The translations under genes were made by a program, and so were the position numbers. A model generated the notes under the pieces. The model was not told the origin of the DNA. It made no database searches and saw only the letters and a list, made by a program, of their open reading frames with translations. Of a stretch of DNA of 33,447 nucleotides, positions 1-8,350 are shown piece after piece; the stretch's first letter is position 1; each line of letters opens with the position of its first letter. The DNA is from an uncultured Eubacteriales bacterium (GTDB lineage: Bacteria; Bacillota; Clostridia; Lachnospirales; Lachnospiraceae). The DNA lies in the NCBI GenBank assembly GCA_949289145.1, contig CASEML010000047.1:1-33447 (forward strand), written 5' to 3'.

Positions 1-145
1 ACGAAGTGCATTGCAACTGAAATGACACAGTTTTCGCCCATTAATGAATGCTTATCATTGTTTGTGACTTTATCAACCATTGCACAAATGGCTAAAATAA
101 AGGCTTTTTTGTGCAAAATAAATAAGAAAGTGTAGAGAGGTACCT
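1..145. other. leader region upstream of the DUF815 gene
   Basis: No gene and no convincing -35/-10 pair seen. The region is AT-rich. A GAGAGG ribosome binding site sits just before the ATG at 146. A promoter may lie left of the window. Confidence 0.4.
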
Positions 146-1453
146 ATGCATCATCAAATTGCAAAATTAATTATATACGGAGATATGGAAAAAGATTGTA
201 TCCTCTATCAGTTTGGTGAGATTTTCCGTAGTTTTGAAGAAAGAAGAGTTTCGGATACAGAGTTGATTCAAAATATTTATACCCAGATAAAGAAATTGTT
301 GATCATAGCAACGGATTATGGATTTGATCACAATTTATGGCATAATTATCTGACATTTTATCTGGTAACCAACGAAAATCCATTTAGCATCACTTGTGAA
401 AAGGTGGGAGCCAATGATGGAAGCGTTAATAATTTTGCAAAAAACGATTTCCGGGTATTTAAAGCATTGTTTGAATATGATTTTTCTAAGATTGAGCAGG
501 CATTAGGAATTGATTGTTTTTCCCAGATATCAGACTACAAAGCAATAGAAAAAAAAGAACTGATGTATAATAAAAATGTCAGTGAAAAGATAATTGCTCT
601 CAGTAGTAAGTTAGAACAGGCAAAGGATGAAAATGAATTTTTTGACGGTGTTACAGAATTTTACAAAGATTACGGTGTGGGAATGTTTGGACTAAATAAA
701 GCTTTTCGCATCAAGGAAGAAGCAGACGGCAATATTGCTTTTCTTCCGATTAATAATATGGACAAGGTTATGCTGGATGATTTGGTGGGATATGAGATTC
801 AGAAACAGAAGCTGGTAGAAAATACGGCTGCATTTGTGGAAGGCAGGAAGGCGAATAATGTTCTATTGTTTGGTGACAGTGGAACTGGTAAGTCTACCAG
901 CATTAAAGCCATTGTAAACGAGTTTTATCCACAGGGACTTCGTATGATTGAAATATACAAACACCAGTTTAAGGATTTATCCAATGTAATTGCCCAGATT
1001 AAAAACAGAAATTACCGCTTTATCATATATATGGATGATTTATCCTTTGAAGAATTTGAAATTGAGTATAAATTCTTAAAAGCAGTCATTGAGGGGGGCG
1101 TGGAAACAAGACCGGATAATATTCTAATCTATGCTACTTCTAACAGAAGACATTTGATTAAAGAAACATGGAATGACCGAAATGATATGGAGCAGGATAA
1201 TGGTATGCATCGTTCTGATACTATGGAAGAAAAGCTTTCTTTAGTAAATCGTTTTGGTGTAACTATCAATTACTCAAAACCCACCCAGAAGGAATACTTT
1301 AAAATAGTAATAGAGCTGGCAAAAAGACAGGGAATACAAATGTCAGAAGAAGAATTATGCAAAGAAGCCAACAAATGGGAATTAAGTCATGGAGGTATTT
1401 CAGGACGTACAGCTCAGCAGTTTATTAATTATCTGGCTGGGAAGAAAATATAA
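146..1453 (+). CDS. DUF815 family P-loop ATPase
   Basis: A 435-residue AAA-like ATP-binding protein of the DUF815 family (predicted ATPase). The N-terminal half (about 1-200) is helical and lacks a named motif. The C-terminal half carries a Walker A motif GDSGTGKST at residues 243-251 (Lys249) and a Walker B strand ending in MDD (Asp297-Asp298). An Asn/Arg-rich stretch ATSNRRHL follows, typical of sensor-1 and arginine-finger regions of AAA proteins. No signal peptide or membrane segment is visible, so it should be cytoplasmic. The start at 146 is preceded by GAGAGG at good spacing. It is monocistronic here and converges on the amylase gene. The cellular role of the family is not established; ATP hydrolysis is inferred from the motifs. 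Confidence 0.88.
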   Translation: MHHQIAKLIIYGDMEKDCILYQFGEIFRSFEERRVSDTELIQNIYTQIKKLLIIATDYGFDHNLWHNYLTFYLVTNENPFSITCEKVGANDGSVNNFAKNDFRVFKALFEYDFSKIEQALGIDCFSQISDYKAIEKKELMYNKNVSEKIIALSSKLEQAKDENEFFDGVTEFYKDYGVGMFGLNKAFRIKEEADGNIAFLPINNMDKVMLDDLVGYEIQKQKLVENTAAFVEGRKANNVLLFGDSGTGKSTSIKAIVNEFYPQGLRMIEIYKHQFKDLSNVIAQIKNRNYRFIIYMDDLSFEEFEIEYKFLKAVIEGGVETRPDNILIYATSNRRHLIKETWNDRNDMEQDNGMHRSDTMEEKLSLVNRFGVTINYSKPTQKEYFKIVIELAKRQGIQMSEEELCKEANKWELSHGGISGRTAQQFINYLAGKKI

Positions 1454-1506
1454 TAATAAAAATAACTGAAAAAGGGATTTGACTTCAATATCAAAACACT
1501 TAAAGA

Positions 1507-1546
1507 CTTGCACCGGTCGATTTAATCAGCCAGTGCAAGCCTTTTT
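1507..1546. terminator. terminator between convergent genes
   Basis: CTTGCAC (1507-1513) pairs with GTGCAAG (1533-1539), extended inward by GG/CC pairs after one mismatch. CCTTTTTG follows on the plus strand. It lies between the DUF815 gene (+) and the amylase gene (-) and could serve both, though the U-tract is better on the plus strand. Confidence 0.7.
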
Positions 1547-1562
1547 GAACATTAAGTATTAT

Positions 1563-3185
1563 TTAAAAACTTTTAATCCAGTTAATCAAAGAATCACAAT
1601 GTTGATTATTATAAACATCTCGTTTCATCTGGTCCGTGACAGGGCCGTTCTTTTCCATACGTGCAATAACGGCTGCCTGTAAGCCTGCAATTTTTCCTTT
1701 TTCAAAATCTGCATTGCAGCTTTGGTTCTGCTGAGGCAGATCTTCCGGAATCGGATATGGTGCAGGAGATTCAGTATCTGCAATGGCATCGGCAATATTT
1801 AATTCCACTGATCTGTCAGCCTCCTGTGTACTGTCAGAGGTTTCAGGAAGCCAGATTTCGCCCGAGTTTGCAGATACAGTTACTGTGATAGCACCATTAT
1901 TAGCAGTGACCTTTTCGCCACTTAAAGCACCTGTAAAAGTGGAGCCGTTGCCGCAAGCCACAGTTAATGTACAAGGATTATCATCATTGTTTACGGTTAC
2001 GATAGCACAGTCGTCTGCGGTATTTCTGGAAAATGCATACTGCCGATTGGTTAAAACTAACTCCTTGTAATCACCGTAAGATAAGGCTTTGGATTTCTGA
2101 CGTGTGTGTCCTAAGGCAGCAATTAGGCGTGTGAAGGAGTTGGTATTTACAGCATCTTTAAAGTCAGCTAAAGATAATGCCGGGCGTAGAGATGCATCGG
2201 AAAAGTTTTCCTTTTTTCCCTCAATTCCAAATTCAGAGCCGTAGTAGATTGACGGAATACCAGGAAGCGTGTATAACAATACATGCACCGGTGCGAAGTG
2301 TGCTTTGTTAGTTAGTTTTGTATAGATACGTTCCACATCGTGGTTGTCTACAAAGTTATAGAGTTTTAAGCCGTTCGGTTTGTTCCCGCCCATTTCATAC
2401 AGGCGTTTTACTGTGTGGGCAATTTCAAAATAGTTATGATCATTATGACCGGAGTAGAGAGCTTTGTGAAGCTGGTAGTTGGTCACGGAATGTAAGGTGC
2501 CTTCATTTACCCAGCGGCTGTAATCACCATGAATTACCTCACCCATCAGCCAGAAATCAGGCTTTACTTCATTGGCTGTCTGACGCAGTGCACTCATATA
2601 TTCAAAATCCAGTACATCAGCCGCATCCAGACGGATACCGTCGATATCATATTCACTTACCCAGAAGCGAATCACATCACAGATATAATCTCTGACAGCA
2701 GGATTTTTCTGGTTTAGTTTGACTAGAAGATTATACCCGCCCCAGTTTTCGTAGGAAAATCCATCGTTGTATTCATTGTTGCCGCTAAAATTCACATTGC
2801 AGTACCAGTCCTTGTAAGGGGAATTTTCTCTGTTTTCCTTAAGATCCTTGAAAGCAAAGAAATCCCTGCCAGTGTGATTAAAAACACCGTCTAAAATAAC
2901 CTTGATTCCGGCTTTGTGGCACTCTGTTACAAAATCAGTTAAATCTTTATTGTTTCCCAAACGGCTGTCCAGTTTTTTATAGTCTGTGGTTTCATAACCG
3001 TGTCCCACAGATTCAAAGAGAGGACCGATGTAAAGTGCATTACAGCCAATTTCTTTTATATGAGAAATCCAGGGGAGCAGAGAATGTAATCTGTGCTCCA
3101 CCTCACCATAATTATTTTCCTTTGGAGCATTTGTGAGCCCTAAAGGATAAATATGATAAAATACTGCCTCGTCATACCATGCCAT
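1563..3185 (-). CDS. GH13 alpha-amylase family glycoside hydrolase
   Basis: A 540-residue GH13 enzyme acting on alpha-glucans or maltodextrins. All four GH13 signatures are present: DGVFNH (99-104), GIRLDAAD (183-190, nucleophile Asp187), GEV (acid/base Glu216) and FVDNHD (278-283, transition-state Asp283). There is no signal peptide, so it is probably intracellular, like cyclomaltodextrinase or neopullulanase types, but no starch-binding N-domain is seen. The start is the ATG at 3185, eight bases after GGAGG (3194-3198). An upstream in-frame TTG at 3200 overlaps that ribosome binding site and is unlikely. After the barrel come a beta domain (to about 455), an acidic/proline linker and a helical tail of about 45 residues (about 495-540) that is not part of the usual GH13 fold. 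Exact substrate is not deducible. Confidence 0.9.
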   Translation of the reverse strand: MAWYDEAVFYHIYPLGLTNAPKENNYGEVEHRLHSLLPWISHIKEIGCNALYIGPLFESVGHGYETTDYKKLDSRLGNNKDLTDFVTECHKAGIKVILDGVFNHTGRDFFAFKDLKENRENSPYKDWYCNVNFSGNNEYNDGFSYENWGGYNLLVKLNQKNPAVRDYICDVIRFWVSEYDIDGIRLDAADVLDFEYMSALRQTANEVKPDFWLMGEVIHGDYSRWVNEGTLHSVTNYQLHKALYSGHNDHNYFEIAHTVKRLYEMGGNKPNGLKLYNFVDNHDVERIYTKLTNKAHFAPVHVLLYTLPGIPSIYYGSEFGIEGKKENFSDASLRPALSLADFKDAVNTNSFTRLIAALGHTRQKSKALSYGDYKELVLTNRQYAFSRNTADDCAIVTVNNDDNPCTLTVACGNGSTFTGALSGEKVTANNGAITVTVSANSGEIWLPETSDSTQEADRSVELNIADAIADTESPAPYPIPEDLPQQNQSCNADFEKGKIAGLQAAVIARMEKNGPVTDQMKRDVYNNQHCDSLINWIKSF

Positions 3186-3224
3186 ACTGTTTACCTCCAA
3201 TTATATATTGTTTTACTTTGGTTC

Positions 3225-3264
3225 ATTATACCATATATGATGAAAATTATTAATTGTTTTCATC
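3225..3264 (-). promoter_or_regulatory. amylase promoter with overlapping inverted repeat
   Basis: Read on the minus strand: TTAATA (3248-3253), 17 bases, TATAAT (3225-3230), 40 bases upstream of the amylase ATG. An inverted repeat with 8-bp arms GATGAAAA (3239-3246) and TTTTCATC (3257-3264) straddles the -35, a position suited to a repressor operator. Which regulator binds is unknown; sugar control by a LacI-type protein is only a guess. Confidence 0.6.
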
Positions 3265-3286
3265 ATTTGATTGCGAATGGCGTGGG

Positions 3287-3316
3287 TTGAACTGTTACAA
3301 GTGTGTAACAGTTCAG
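3287..3316. repeat. bare pair of the CTGAACTGTTAC repeat motif
   Basis: TTGAACTGTTAC (3287-3298) and GTAACAGTTCAG (3305-3316) form an 11-bp inverted repeat around a 6-base spacer. This is the terminal motif of the larger hairpin elements at 6329, 8482 and 20387, here without a long private stem. The sequence continues into CAGGGG...CCCCTG (3314-3355), which may form a second hairpin at the 3' end of the DUF3021 operon. No U-tract, so not a classical terminator. Confidence 0.65.
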
Positions 3317-3359
3317 GGGACATTGGTTAGAAGACGCTTATAAGAGCTTGCCCCTGCAA

Positions 3360-3797
3360 TTAATCCTGCCTCTCCTGCAGTTTTTTATTCATAGCAGCTG
3401 CTTCCTTTTGGGCTGCCAGAGAGGAAATAGCCATAGTAGCGGTAAATACGGCGATAATGCATAGCTCCATACCTGCCACCATTTTCCAGTTGAAAAAGTC
3501 AAACCAATGAAAATGGGAGCCGCAGGCAAGGACAATAATGTCCACATAAGCAAACAGAGTGCAGCAGCGAACCAGCATTTCTTTTTTGGAAAACTCTCTT
3601 TTTTCGTTATACAGTATCAGACTTCCCAAAGAGCATACAGCAGATACGGATAAAATCTGCCAAAGGATTTCCACACCAATGTTTACATTAGTCCCCCAAA
3701 ATGCAATAATATAAATAGCAGTTACACAAGTCACCCCGGTTACCACCTGGGAAAACACATTCCATAAGTAATGAAGTATGTGAAACAGTTTATTCAT
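3360..3797 (-). CDS. DUF3021 family membrane protein
   Basis: A 145-residue integral membrane protein with four hydrophobic segments (about 15-36, 43-62, 72-92 and 103-124) and a basic, Gln/Glu-rich cytoplasmic tail. Size, topology and its place directly behind a LytTR regulator match the DUF3021 family, whose members are almost always paired with a LytTR protein. By analogy with other small membrane partners of LytTR proteins, it may hold or inhibit the regulator at the membrane; that is inference. Its ATG at 3797 follows GGAAAGGAAGG. It is the last gene of the four-gene minus-strand operon, 32 bases after the LytTR gene. Confidence 0.8.
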   Translation of the reverse strand: MNKLFHILHYLWNVFSQVVTGVTCVTAIYIIAFWGTNVNIGVEILWQILSVSAVCSLGSLILYNEKREFSKKEMLVRCCTLFAYVDIIVLACGSHFHWFDFFNWKMVAGMELCIIAVFTATMAISSLAAQKEAAAMNKKLQERQD

Positions 3798-3829
3798 TGT
3801 TTAACCTTCCTTTCCATAATATATGTTAT

Positions 3830-4276
3830 CTATAATCCTAATTTTTCCTTCAAAGTACTCACATACTGTCTTGATATAATTACCTTTTCGCCATTCTTTA
3901 ACAGAGCTTCAAAACGACTTCCAAAAGCAGGCGTCAAACTTTTAATTTTATTTAAATTTAAAATAGTAGATTTGGAGGAGCGCAGAAAATCCAAAGAGGG
4001 TAATTCTGCCTCTAATTCGTACAGCCTGCTTTTTACTTCAAACACTTCCTTTTCGCAGTAGGCAAAGGTATGTTGGTCTACCGATTCAAAATAGTAGATA
4101 TCCTTAGGGGATAAGAGGTGAATGTTTCCGTTTTGATAGCAGGTAAGCTTTTGACTTCCCTGCTTAAAGCTGTTAATAAGTTTGGCTAAATCATCGGTGA
4201 GCTGTTCGCATTTAATAATAATTTCAGCCTCTTCCCCAGGAGGCAAATCCAAGATAGTGATTTTCAAGTGTTTCAC
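3830..4276 (-). CDS. LytTR family DNA-binding regulator
   Basis: A 148-residue single-domain regulator. The LytTR DNA-binding domain fills about residues 45-148, with the family hallmarks DIYYFES, FLRSSKSTILNLNKI and the closing ISRQYV...LKEKLG. There is no receiver domain, so it is not a normal two-component regulator. Known relatives are controlled by a membrane partner, here probably the downstream DUF3021 protein. The start is a GTG at 4276, preceded by AAGGAAGG overlapping the permease stop codon, so translation is probably coupled. A likely binding site is the 21-bp-period direct repeat at 6203-6232 in front of its own operon. Confidence 0.85.
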   Translation of the reverse strand: MKHLKITILDLPPGEEAEIIIKCEQLTDDLAKLINSFKQGSQKLTCYQNGNIHLLSPKDIYYFESVDQHTFAYCEKEVFEVKSRLYELEAELPSLDFLRSSKSTILNLNKIKSLTPAFGSRFEALLKNGEKVIISRQYVSTLKEKLGL

Positions 4277-4284
4277 TTCCTTCC

Positions 4285-5199
4285 TTAACGGTCACTAATA
4301 TGTTTATGCCTTGCGGCAATGAACGCGGCAATGAGAGCTGCTACACCACATCCTATCATAAATAATAATTGAAATACAGAGGAAACAGTAATATTTTTCA
4401 TAACTATGGTAATACCCATTTGTTCTTTGTAGACATCTAAAACTTCTGTGGGTACCCCTTCAAAAGTTTTGGCAAGAATGGATTCACAGCACACTTTTCT
4501 CATAAGAGAGGTACCGTGGAGCACTGGAAGATAGGTTAACACATTGCCCAGCTTTTCGGGAAGGGAACCCATAGGCAGGTAAATGGCGCCTACAAATCCC
4601 ACCAGTGTTCCCACAATAGTGGCAATTCCTGACCAGGCACTGGGACTTTTTACAAAAAGCGCTGCCAGATACATAATGACAGAAAAGATGCACACATTTA
4701 CAAAAATATAGAACAGCACCCGCAAAACAGCAGAAAATGACAGCAGTGTGCCACCGCAGCCGGCAATATAGATTAATGCAAGAATAAATGTCAGCACACA
4801 AAACAGAGTTCCGATGATAATGGCAGAGGTTACATAAGAAAGAGCAATCAAAGGCTTGCTGGTTGGTGCAGTATAAAAGCTTTCCAGACGGTTTTCATTG
4901 ACATCGGTAATCATGATTCCAATTACCGTAAGGGATACGGTTAAAGAATTTACCACTAAAATACCGGCAAGTGTCCAGTAACGGATTAATTCTTTGGCAT
5001 TTTCAGTATCAACAGCACTGTCACGAACTCCGCCATATTTTTCCAGTAAATTGGTTATGCTGGTTACATTTAAGCTTCCTAAAAATACTGTGGTTAATAG
5101 CATAACGATCAGCATGGCAAGCAGGGAAAAGAATACCGAAGAACGGTCTCTTAAAAACACTAAGCAGTTTCGTTTGGTAAGACTTATATATTTAGACAT
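4285..5199 (-). CDS. ABC-2 type transporter permease
   Basis: A 304-residue ABC-2 permease with six hydrophobic segments: one near residues 18-42, a second near 70-98 after a long extracytoplasmic loop, three closely spaced in the middle (about 115-230) and one at the C terminus before the basic end ARHKHISDR. It should form the membrane channel of an exporter with the ATPase encoded just upstream; their genes overlap by 8 bases (5192-5199), so production is coupled. The ATG at 5199 follows AAAGGAG. Substrate is unknown; the partner ATPase resembles the DrrA/drug and antibiotic resistance branch. Neighbouring LytTR and DUF3021 genes suggest regulated rather than constitutive expression. Confidence 0.85.
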   Translation of the reverse strand: MSKYISLTKRNCLVFLRDRSSVFFSLLAMLIVMLLTTVFLGSLNVTSITNLLEKYGGVRDSAVDTENAKELIRYWTLAGILVVNSLTVSLTVIGIMITDVNENRLESFYTAPTSKPLIALSYVTSAIIIGTLFCVLTFILALIYIAGCGGTLLSFSAVLRVLFYIFVNVCIFSVIMYLAALFVKSPSAWSGIATIVGTLVGFVGAIYLPMGSLPEKLGNVLTYLPVLHGTSLMRKVCCESILAKTFEGVPTEVLDVYKEQMGITIVMKNITVSSVFQLLFMIGCGVAALIAAFIAARHKHISDR

Positions 5200-6115
5200 A
5201 GTTTCTTTCTCCTTTCATTGCATTTAAAAATACGTCATCCATCGTACCCTGTATCACTTCAAAGCCTTGAAGTAAAGATTTTGTTTGCTCTAGCACAGGC
5301 AGAGCAGATAAAGTGGAATCCATAGGTATCAGATAGGAATTTTCTCTGGAATGACATGTAAGCTTTTCTTTTAAAAGTATATTAGTCAATGTTTCCTGAC
5401 AGTCTGCTTTCGGAATCAGCCGCAGTGTATCTTTGGCGTATTTGGCTTTTAGAGAAAATGGAGTACCGTATTCCATGAGATGTCCTTTGTTCATTATGGA
5501 AATGTGATCAGCCTTTGCGGCCTCCTCCATATAGTGGGTGGTGAGAAAAACAGTCATCTTCAGCTCTTTCTGCAAGTGATGAATAGCAGACCAAACTTGT
5601 TTTCGGGCAGCAGGGTCTAAGCCGGTGGTTGGTTCGTCTAAGAAAAGAATTTCCGGTGTGTGCATCAGTGAGGCGGCAATTTCAGCTCTCCTTTTTTGTC
5701 CTCCCGACAACTTTCCATAAGGACGTTTCAGTACGTCGGTGAGAGTCAGAATTTCACTGACCTGATGAAGCTTTTCCTTTAATGTTTTAGTGTTGCGCTG
5801 GTAAAGTCCTCCTCGAAGCAGCAAATTTTCTTTGACGGTCAGGTGCTTATCTAAACTGTTGTTTTGGGCTACCACACCGATATGGTGCTTAATCTGTTCA
5901 TTTTCCTTTCCTAATGTGAGCTGACATATATTCACTTCTCCTTCCGTGGGTGGAAATAGCGTAGTCAGTATCTGGATCGTAGTGGTTTTTCCGGCACCGT
6001 TAACACCCAAAAAGCCGAAAAGCTCACCCTTTTTCACGGTAAAGCTGATATCATCCACAGCCTTTACATTTTTAAAATATTTTTTTAAATGAGATACTTG
6101 AATAATGGGTTCCAT
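5192..6115 (-). CDS. ABC transporter ATP-binding protein (DrrA-like)
   Basis: A 307-residue ABC ATPase that powers the adjacent ABC-2 permease. Motifs in order: Walker A GVNGAGKT (37-44), Q-loop Gln84, signature LSGGQ (136-140), Walker B ILFLDEP (Asp160, Glu161), D-loop GLDP and H-loop His194. The last 80 or so residues form the C-terminal extension common in DrrA/NatA-type exporters. The ATG at 6115 is chosen because GGAGG (6122-6126) sits six bases upstream; a longer frame reaching 6142 would run through that site. It is the first gene of the operon and is transcribed from the promoter at 6164-6192. Confidence 0.9.
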   Translation of the reverse strand: MEPIIQVSHLKKYFKNVKAVDDISFTVKKGELFGFLGVNGAGKTTTIQILTTLFPPTEGEVNICQLTLGKENEQIKHHIGVVAQNNSLDKHLTVKENLLLRGGLYQRNTKTLKEKLHQVSEILTLTDVLKRPYGKLSGGQKRRAEIAASLMHTPEILFLDEPTTGLDPAARKQVWSAIHHLQKELKMTVFLTTHYMEEAAKADHISIMNKGHLMEYGTPFSLKAKYAKDTLRLIPKADCQETLTNILLKEKLTCHSRENSYLIPMDSTLSALPVLEQTKSLLQGFEVIQGTMDDVFLNAMKGERNYV

Positions 6116-6163
6116 ATAATTCCTCCTCTTCAACTGCTGCAATCATGGTTAGCATTTGCTTGC

Positions 6164-6192
6164 AGTATATGAGTTTTTTCCTCCGGGTACAA
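6164..6192 (-). promoter_or_regulatory. promoter of the ABC-LytTR-DUF3021 operon
   Basis: On the minus strand, TTGTAC (6187-6192), exactly 17 bases, then TATACT (6164-6169). Transcription would start near 6157, giving a leader of about 40 bases before the ATPase ATG. The -35 is weak-to-moderate, which fits a promoter that needs the activator site immediately upstream. Confidence 0.75.
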
Positions 6193-6202
6193 GAGGGGAA
6201 AG

Positions 6203-6232
6203 GGTAAGTAGAAAAAAAGAAAAGGTAAGTTG
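6203..6232 (-). promoter_or_regulatory. predicted LytTR operator (21-bp-period direct repeat)
   Basis: Two 9-mers, GGTAAGTAG (6203-6211) and GGTAAGTTG (6224-6232) on the plus strand, differ at one base and are spaced 21 bp start to start. That is the two-helical-turn spacing LytTR dimers use. A third, weaker match GGTAAAATG lies at 6244-6252. The pair ends 10 bp upstream of the -35 of an operon that encodes a LytTR regulator, so autoregulation is likely. The function is inferred from spacing and position. Confidence 0.65.
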
Positions 6233-6328
6233 CGGAATCGGCGGGTAAAATGCAGTGTGGCAGTTCAGACTGATTAACAATTTTCATTTTGTAGTTTGCG
6301 AGGCACAGCGACCGGACCAAATGAACTT

Positions 6329-6470
6329 GTCACATTCGGACTTGTCATTTTTCAAGAACAGCCCCTAGCCGATATCCTTCTTCTCAGAAAGGCTGTTAAA
6401 TATTCTGCCTTTCTGAGAGGAAGGATATCGGCTAGGGGCGTTCTGATAACTGTCAAAACTGAACTGTTAC
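6329..6470. repeat. 142-bp hairpin element, copy 2 (CTGAACTGTTAC family)
   Basis: The right end is CTGAACTGTTAC (6459-6470); the left end is a degenerate partner GTCACATTCGG (6329-6339). The basal arms, about 31 bases each, pair imperfectly up to GAAC / GTTC. The apical stem is 33 bp (6361-6393 with 6407-6439) with a single G-T wobble, closed by a 13-nt loop (6394-6406). Read on the minus strand this loop is AGAATATTTAACA, matching 10 of 13 bases of the copy at 20387. It lies between the divergent ABC operon and the EAL gene and leaves the promoters of both intact. No coding potential seen. Confidence 0.85.
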
Positions 6471-6499
6471 AAGTCAGCCACGGTATACGAATCTAGTAG

Positions 6500-6528
6500 T
6501 TGAGAAAAAAGTAAAAATATAGTAAAAT
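6500..6528 (+). promoter_or_regulatory. promoter of the EAL-domain gene
   Basis: TTGAGA (6500-6505), 17 bases, TAAAAT (6523-6528). It begins 30 bases after the end of hairpin copy 2 and about 40 bases before the ATG at 6569. Confidence 0.65.
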
Positions 6529-6568
6529 ATATACAAAAGTGGTGTTTTGACCCAGAGGGGATGAGGGT

Positions 6569-8350
6569 ATGATAATTCAGGCACAAATTTGCGGTATCGT
6601 ATTGGTATTAGTGATAATGACCTTATGCCTGCTGCAGCGAAAAATAGATTTACGGGCACAAAAATTATTCCGAATTAATTTGCTGATTGTTTTGGTATCC
6701 ATTGTGTTGGATGCCTATTCTATCATTTTAATACAAAGAGCAGAGGGCGTTTATGGTTTGCACGAATATGTAGTCTGCAAATCATATTTGATGACGCTGG
6801 TGATAGGTGCCTATACATCTTTTCTTTATTTAACTGTGGAATTGGAAGCTGTATCAAAAAAAATGCAGAGAATTAAGAGATATGCAGCTGTGTTCGGTAT
6901 ACTGGGCTGTTTATGCATTGCAGTTTTGCCCATTTCCTTTTATTTGGATGAAAGCAGTGCTTACACCTACGGACCGAGTGTAAACATTACTTATTTTTTT
7001 TCCATCACGTTTATTACTTTTAATATTGTAATTTTAATTCGGTGTAAAGGATATATTCACCATCGAAGGAGAATTGCCGGTTTAGTCTGGATGGCTATAT
7101 GGATTATAGCAGCCTTGATCCAGCTGTTTCACAACGAACTGCTCCTTGTGGGATATGCCAGTGCCATTGGTGTGGGAATTCTTTTTATGAGATTGGAGAA
7201 TCCGGAAGGGTATTTAGACCGAAAGACGGGATTGCTGAATCAGCAGGCACTTTGTATGTATATGCAGCAAAATTATGCAAGATATGGAAATTTTTCTATG
7301 ATGGTCATTAGTATGGACGATGGCAGCTATGCAGATACACCTTTTGAGGAAAAACAACGATCAAAGCTGACGGAAATGATGTCGGGTTATTTGGACAGTA
7401 TGGAAAAAACGGTAGTTTTTAAAAATTCAGGCTGGGAGTACACTCTTTTGTTCCGGGAACAGAACAGCATGGCAGAAATTTCTGAAAAAATATTGCAGAG
7501 ATTTCGAACACCATGGAATGTAGAGGGAAAAAATGTTTATATGAATATCCGTCTGTTTCAGGTACCGGACTGTTTGGTGGTGCCGGACATAGAAAAGTTG
7601 CTGGAGCTTACGGGTCTTTTTGTCAGCGATGGGAAAAAATACAGCAGCCAGAGTATTATGGTAATGGATCAGGAATGGATCGAACAGGTTCAAACAAATG
7701 TAAAAATAGGACAGTATATTGATGAGGCCATAGAAGAAGATCGGATTCAGGTATTTTATCAGCCAATTTATTCTACCCGGAAGGGATGTTTTGTTTCAGC
7801 AGAAGCATTAGTGAGAATTCGAAATAGGGATGGTTCCTTTATGGCTCCGGCACAATTTATTCCCGTAGCGGAAAAAAACGGTGCTATTTTACAGCTGGGA
7901 GAAATTGTGTTTCGAAAAGTGTGCCAGCTTTTGCAAAAAGAAAATTTAAAAGAAAAGGGGATTCAGTATTTAGAGATTAATCTTTCTGCTGTGCAGTGTG
8001 TTCAGCTGGATCTGGCAGAACGATTTATAAAGATAATGGAGGAAACAAAAGTAGACCCTGCCATGATCAATTTGGAAATTACAGAGTCTGCCACCGTAAG
8101 ATCAAAAGAAATACTGCTGCAGAACATGGAAAAGCTGCAGGCATACGGCGTGTCTTTTTCTCTGGACGATTTCGAAACAGGATATTCTAATTTGAATTAT
8201 ATTTTAGAACTGCCGGTACAAATTGTAAAATTCGACCGGAAAATGACCATGTCTTATTTTGACAGTGAAAAGGGAAAAATGATCATGGAAGCAGCTATTC
8301 ATATGATCAAGGCTATGCAGATACATACGGTAGCTGAAGGTGTGGAGTAA
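6569..8350 (+). CDS. 7TM-GGDEF(degenerate)-EAL protein, truncated by in-frame stop
   Basis: A 593-residue membrane protein of cyclic-di-GMP signalling. Seven hydrophobic segments lie within residues 5-207. A degenerate GGDEF domain (about 212-370) keeps DRKTGLLN but has no GGDEF active-site motif. An EAL phosphodiesterase domain starts near 385, with E412-A413-L414, INLSA, LEITES, DD at 533-534, a Lys/Asp pair in VKFDRK and AEGVE at 589-593. Right there a TAA (8348-8350) ends the frame. The next 41 codons (8351-8473) still encode the normal end of an EAL domain, including IQGFYFSKPLP with its conserved Gln. DDFETGY also has Glu where the family has Gly. The product probably cannot hydrolyse c-di-GMP unless the stop is read through. 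The start at 6569 follows GAGGGG. Confidence 0.85.
   Translation: MIIQAQICGIVLVLVIMTLCLLQRKIDLRAQKLFRINLLIVLVSIVLDAYSIILIQRAEGVYGLHEYVVCKSYLMTLVIGAYTSFLYLTVELEAVSKKMQRIKRYAAVFGILGCLCIAVLPISFYLDESSAYTYGPSVNITYFFSITFITFNIVILIRCKGYIHHRRRIAGLVWMAIWIIAALIQLFHNELLLVGYASAIGVGILFMRLENPEGYLDRKTGLLNQQALCMYMQQNYARYGNFSMMVISMDDGSYADTPFEEKQRSKLTEMMSGYLDSMEKTVVFKNSGWEYTLLFREQNSMAEISEKILQRFRTPWNVEGKNVYMNIRLFQVPDCLVVPDIEKLLELTGLFVSDGKKYSSQSIMVMDQEWIEQVQTNVKIGQYIDEAIEEDRIQVFYQPIYSTRKGCFVSAEALVRIRNRDGSFMAPAQFIPVAEKNGAILQLGEIVFRKVCQLLQKENLKEKGIQYLEINLSAVQCVQLDLAERFIKIMEETKVDPAMINLEITESATVRSKEILLQNMEKLQAYGVSFSLDDFETGYSNLNYILELPVQIVKFDRKMTMSYFDSEKGKMIMEAAIHMIKAMQIHTVAEGVE

Noticed and set aside
1783-2717. Plus-strand open frames inside the amylase gene
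   Set aside because: They are antisense to a gene with complete catalytic motifs and have no family resemblance or ribosome binding site.
6257-6268. GTGGCAGTTCAG as the left end of hairpin copy 2
   Set aside because: It matches the terminal motif at 10 of 12 bases, but the basal arm aligns far better from 6329, which also gives a length equal to copy 4. It may be a chance or decayed extra motif.
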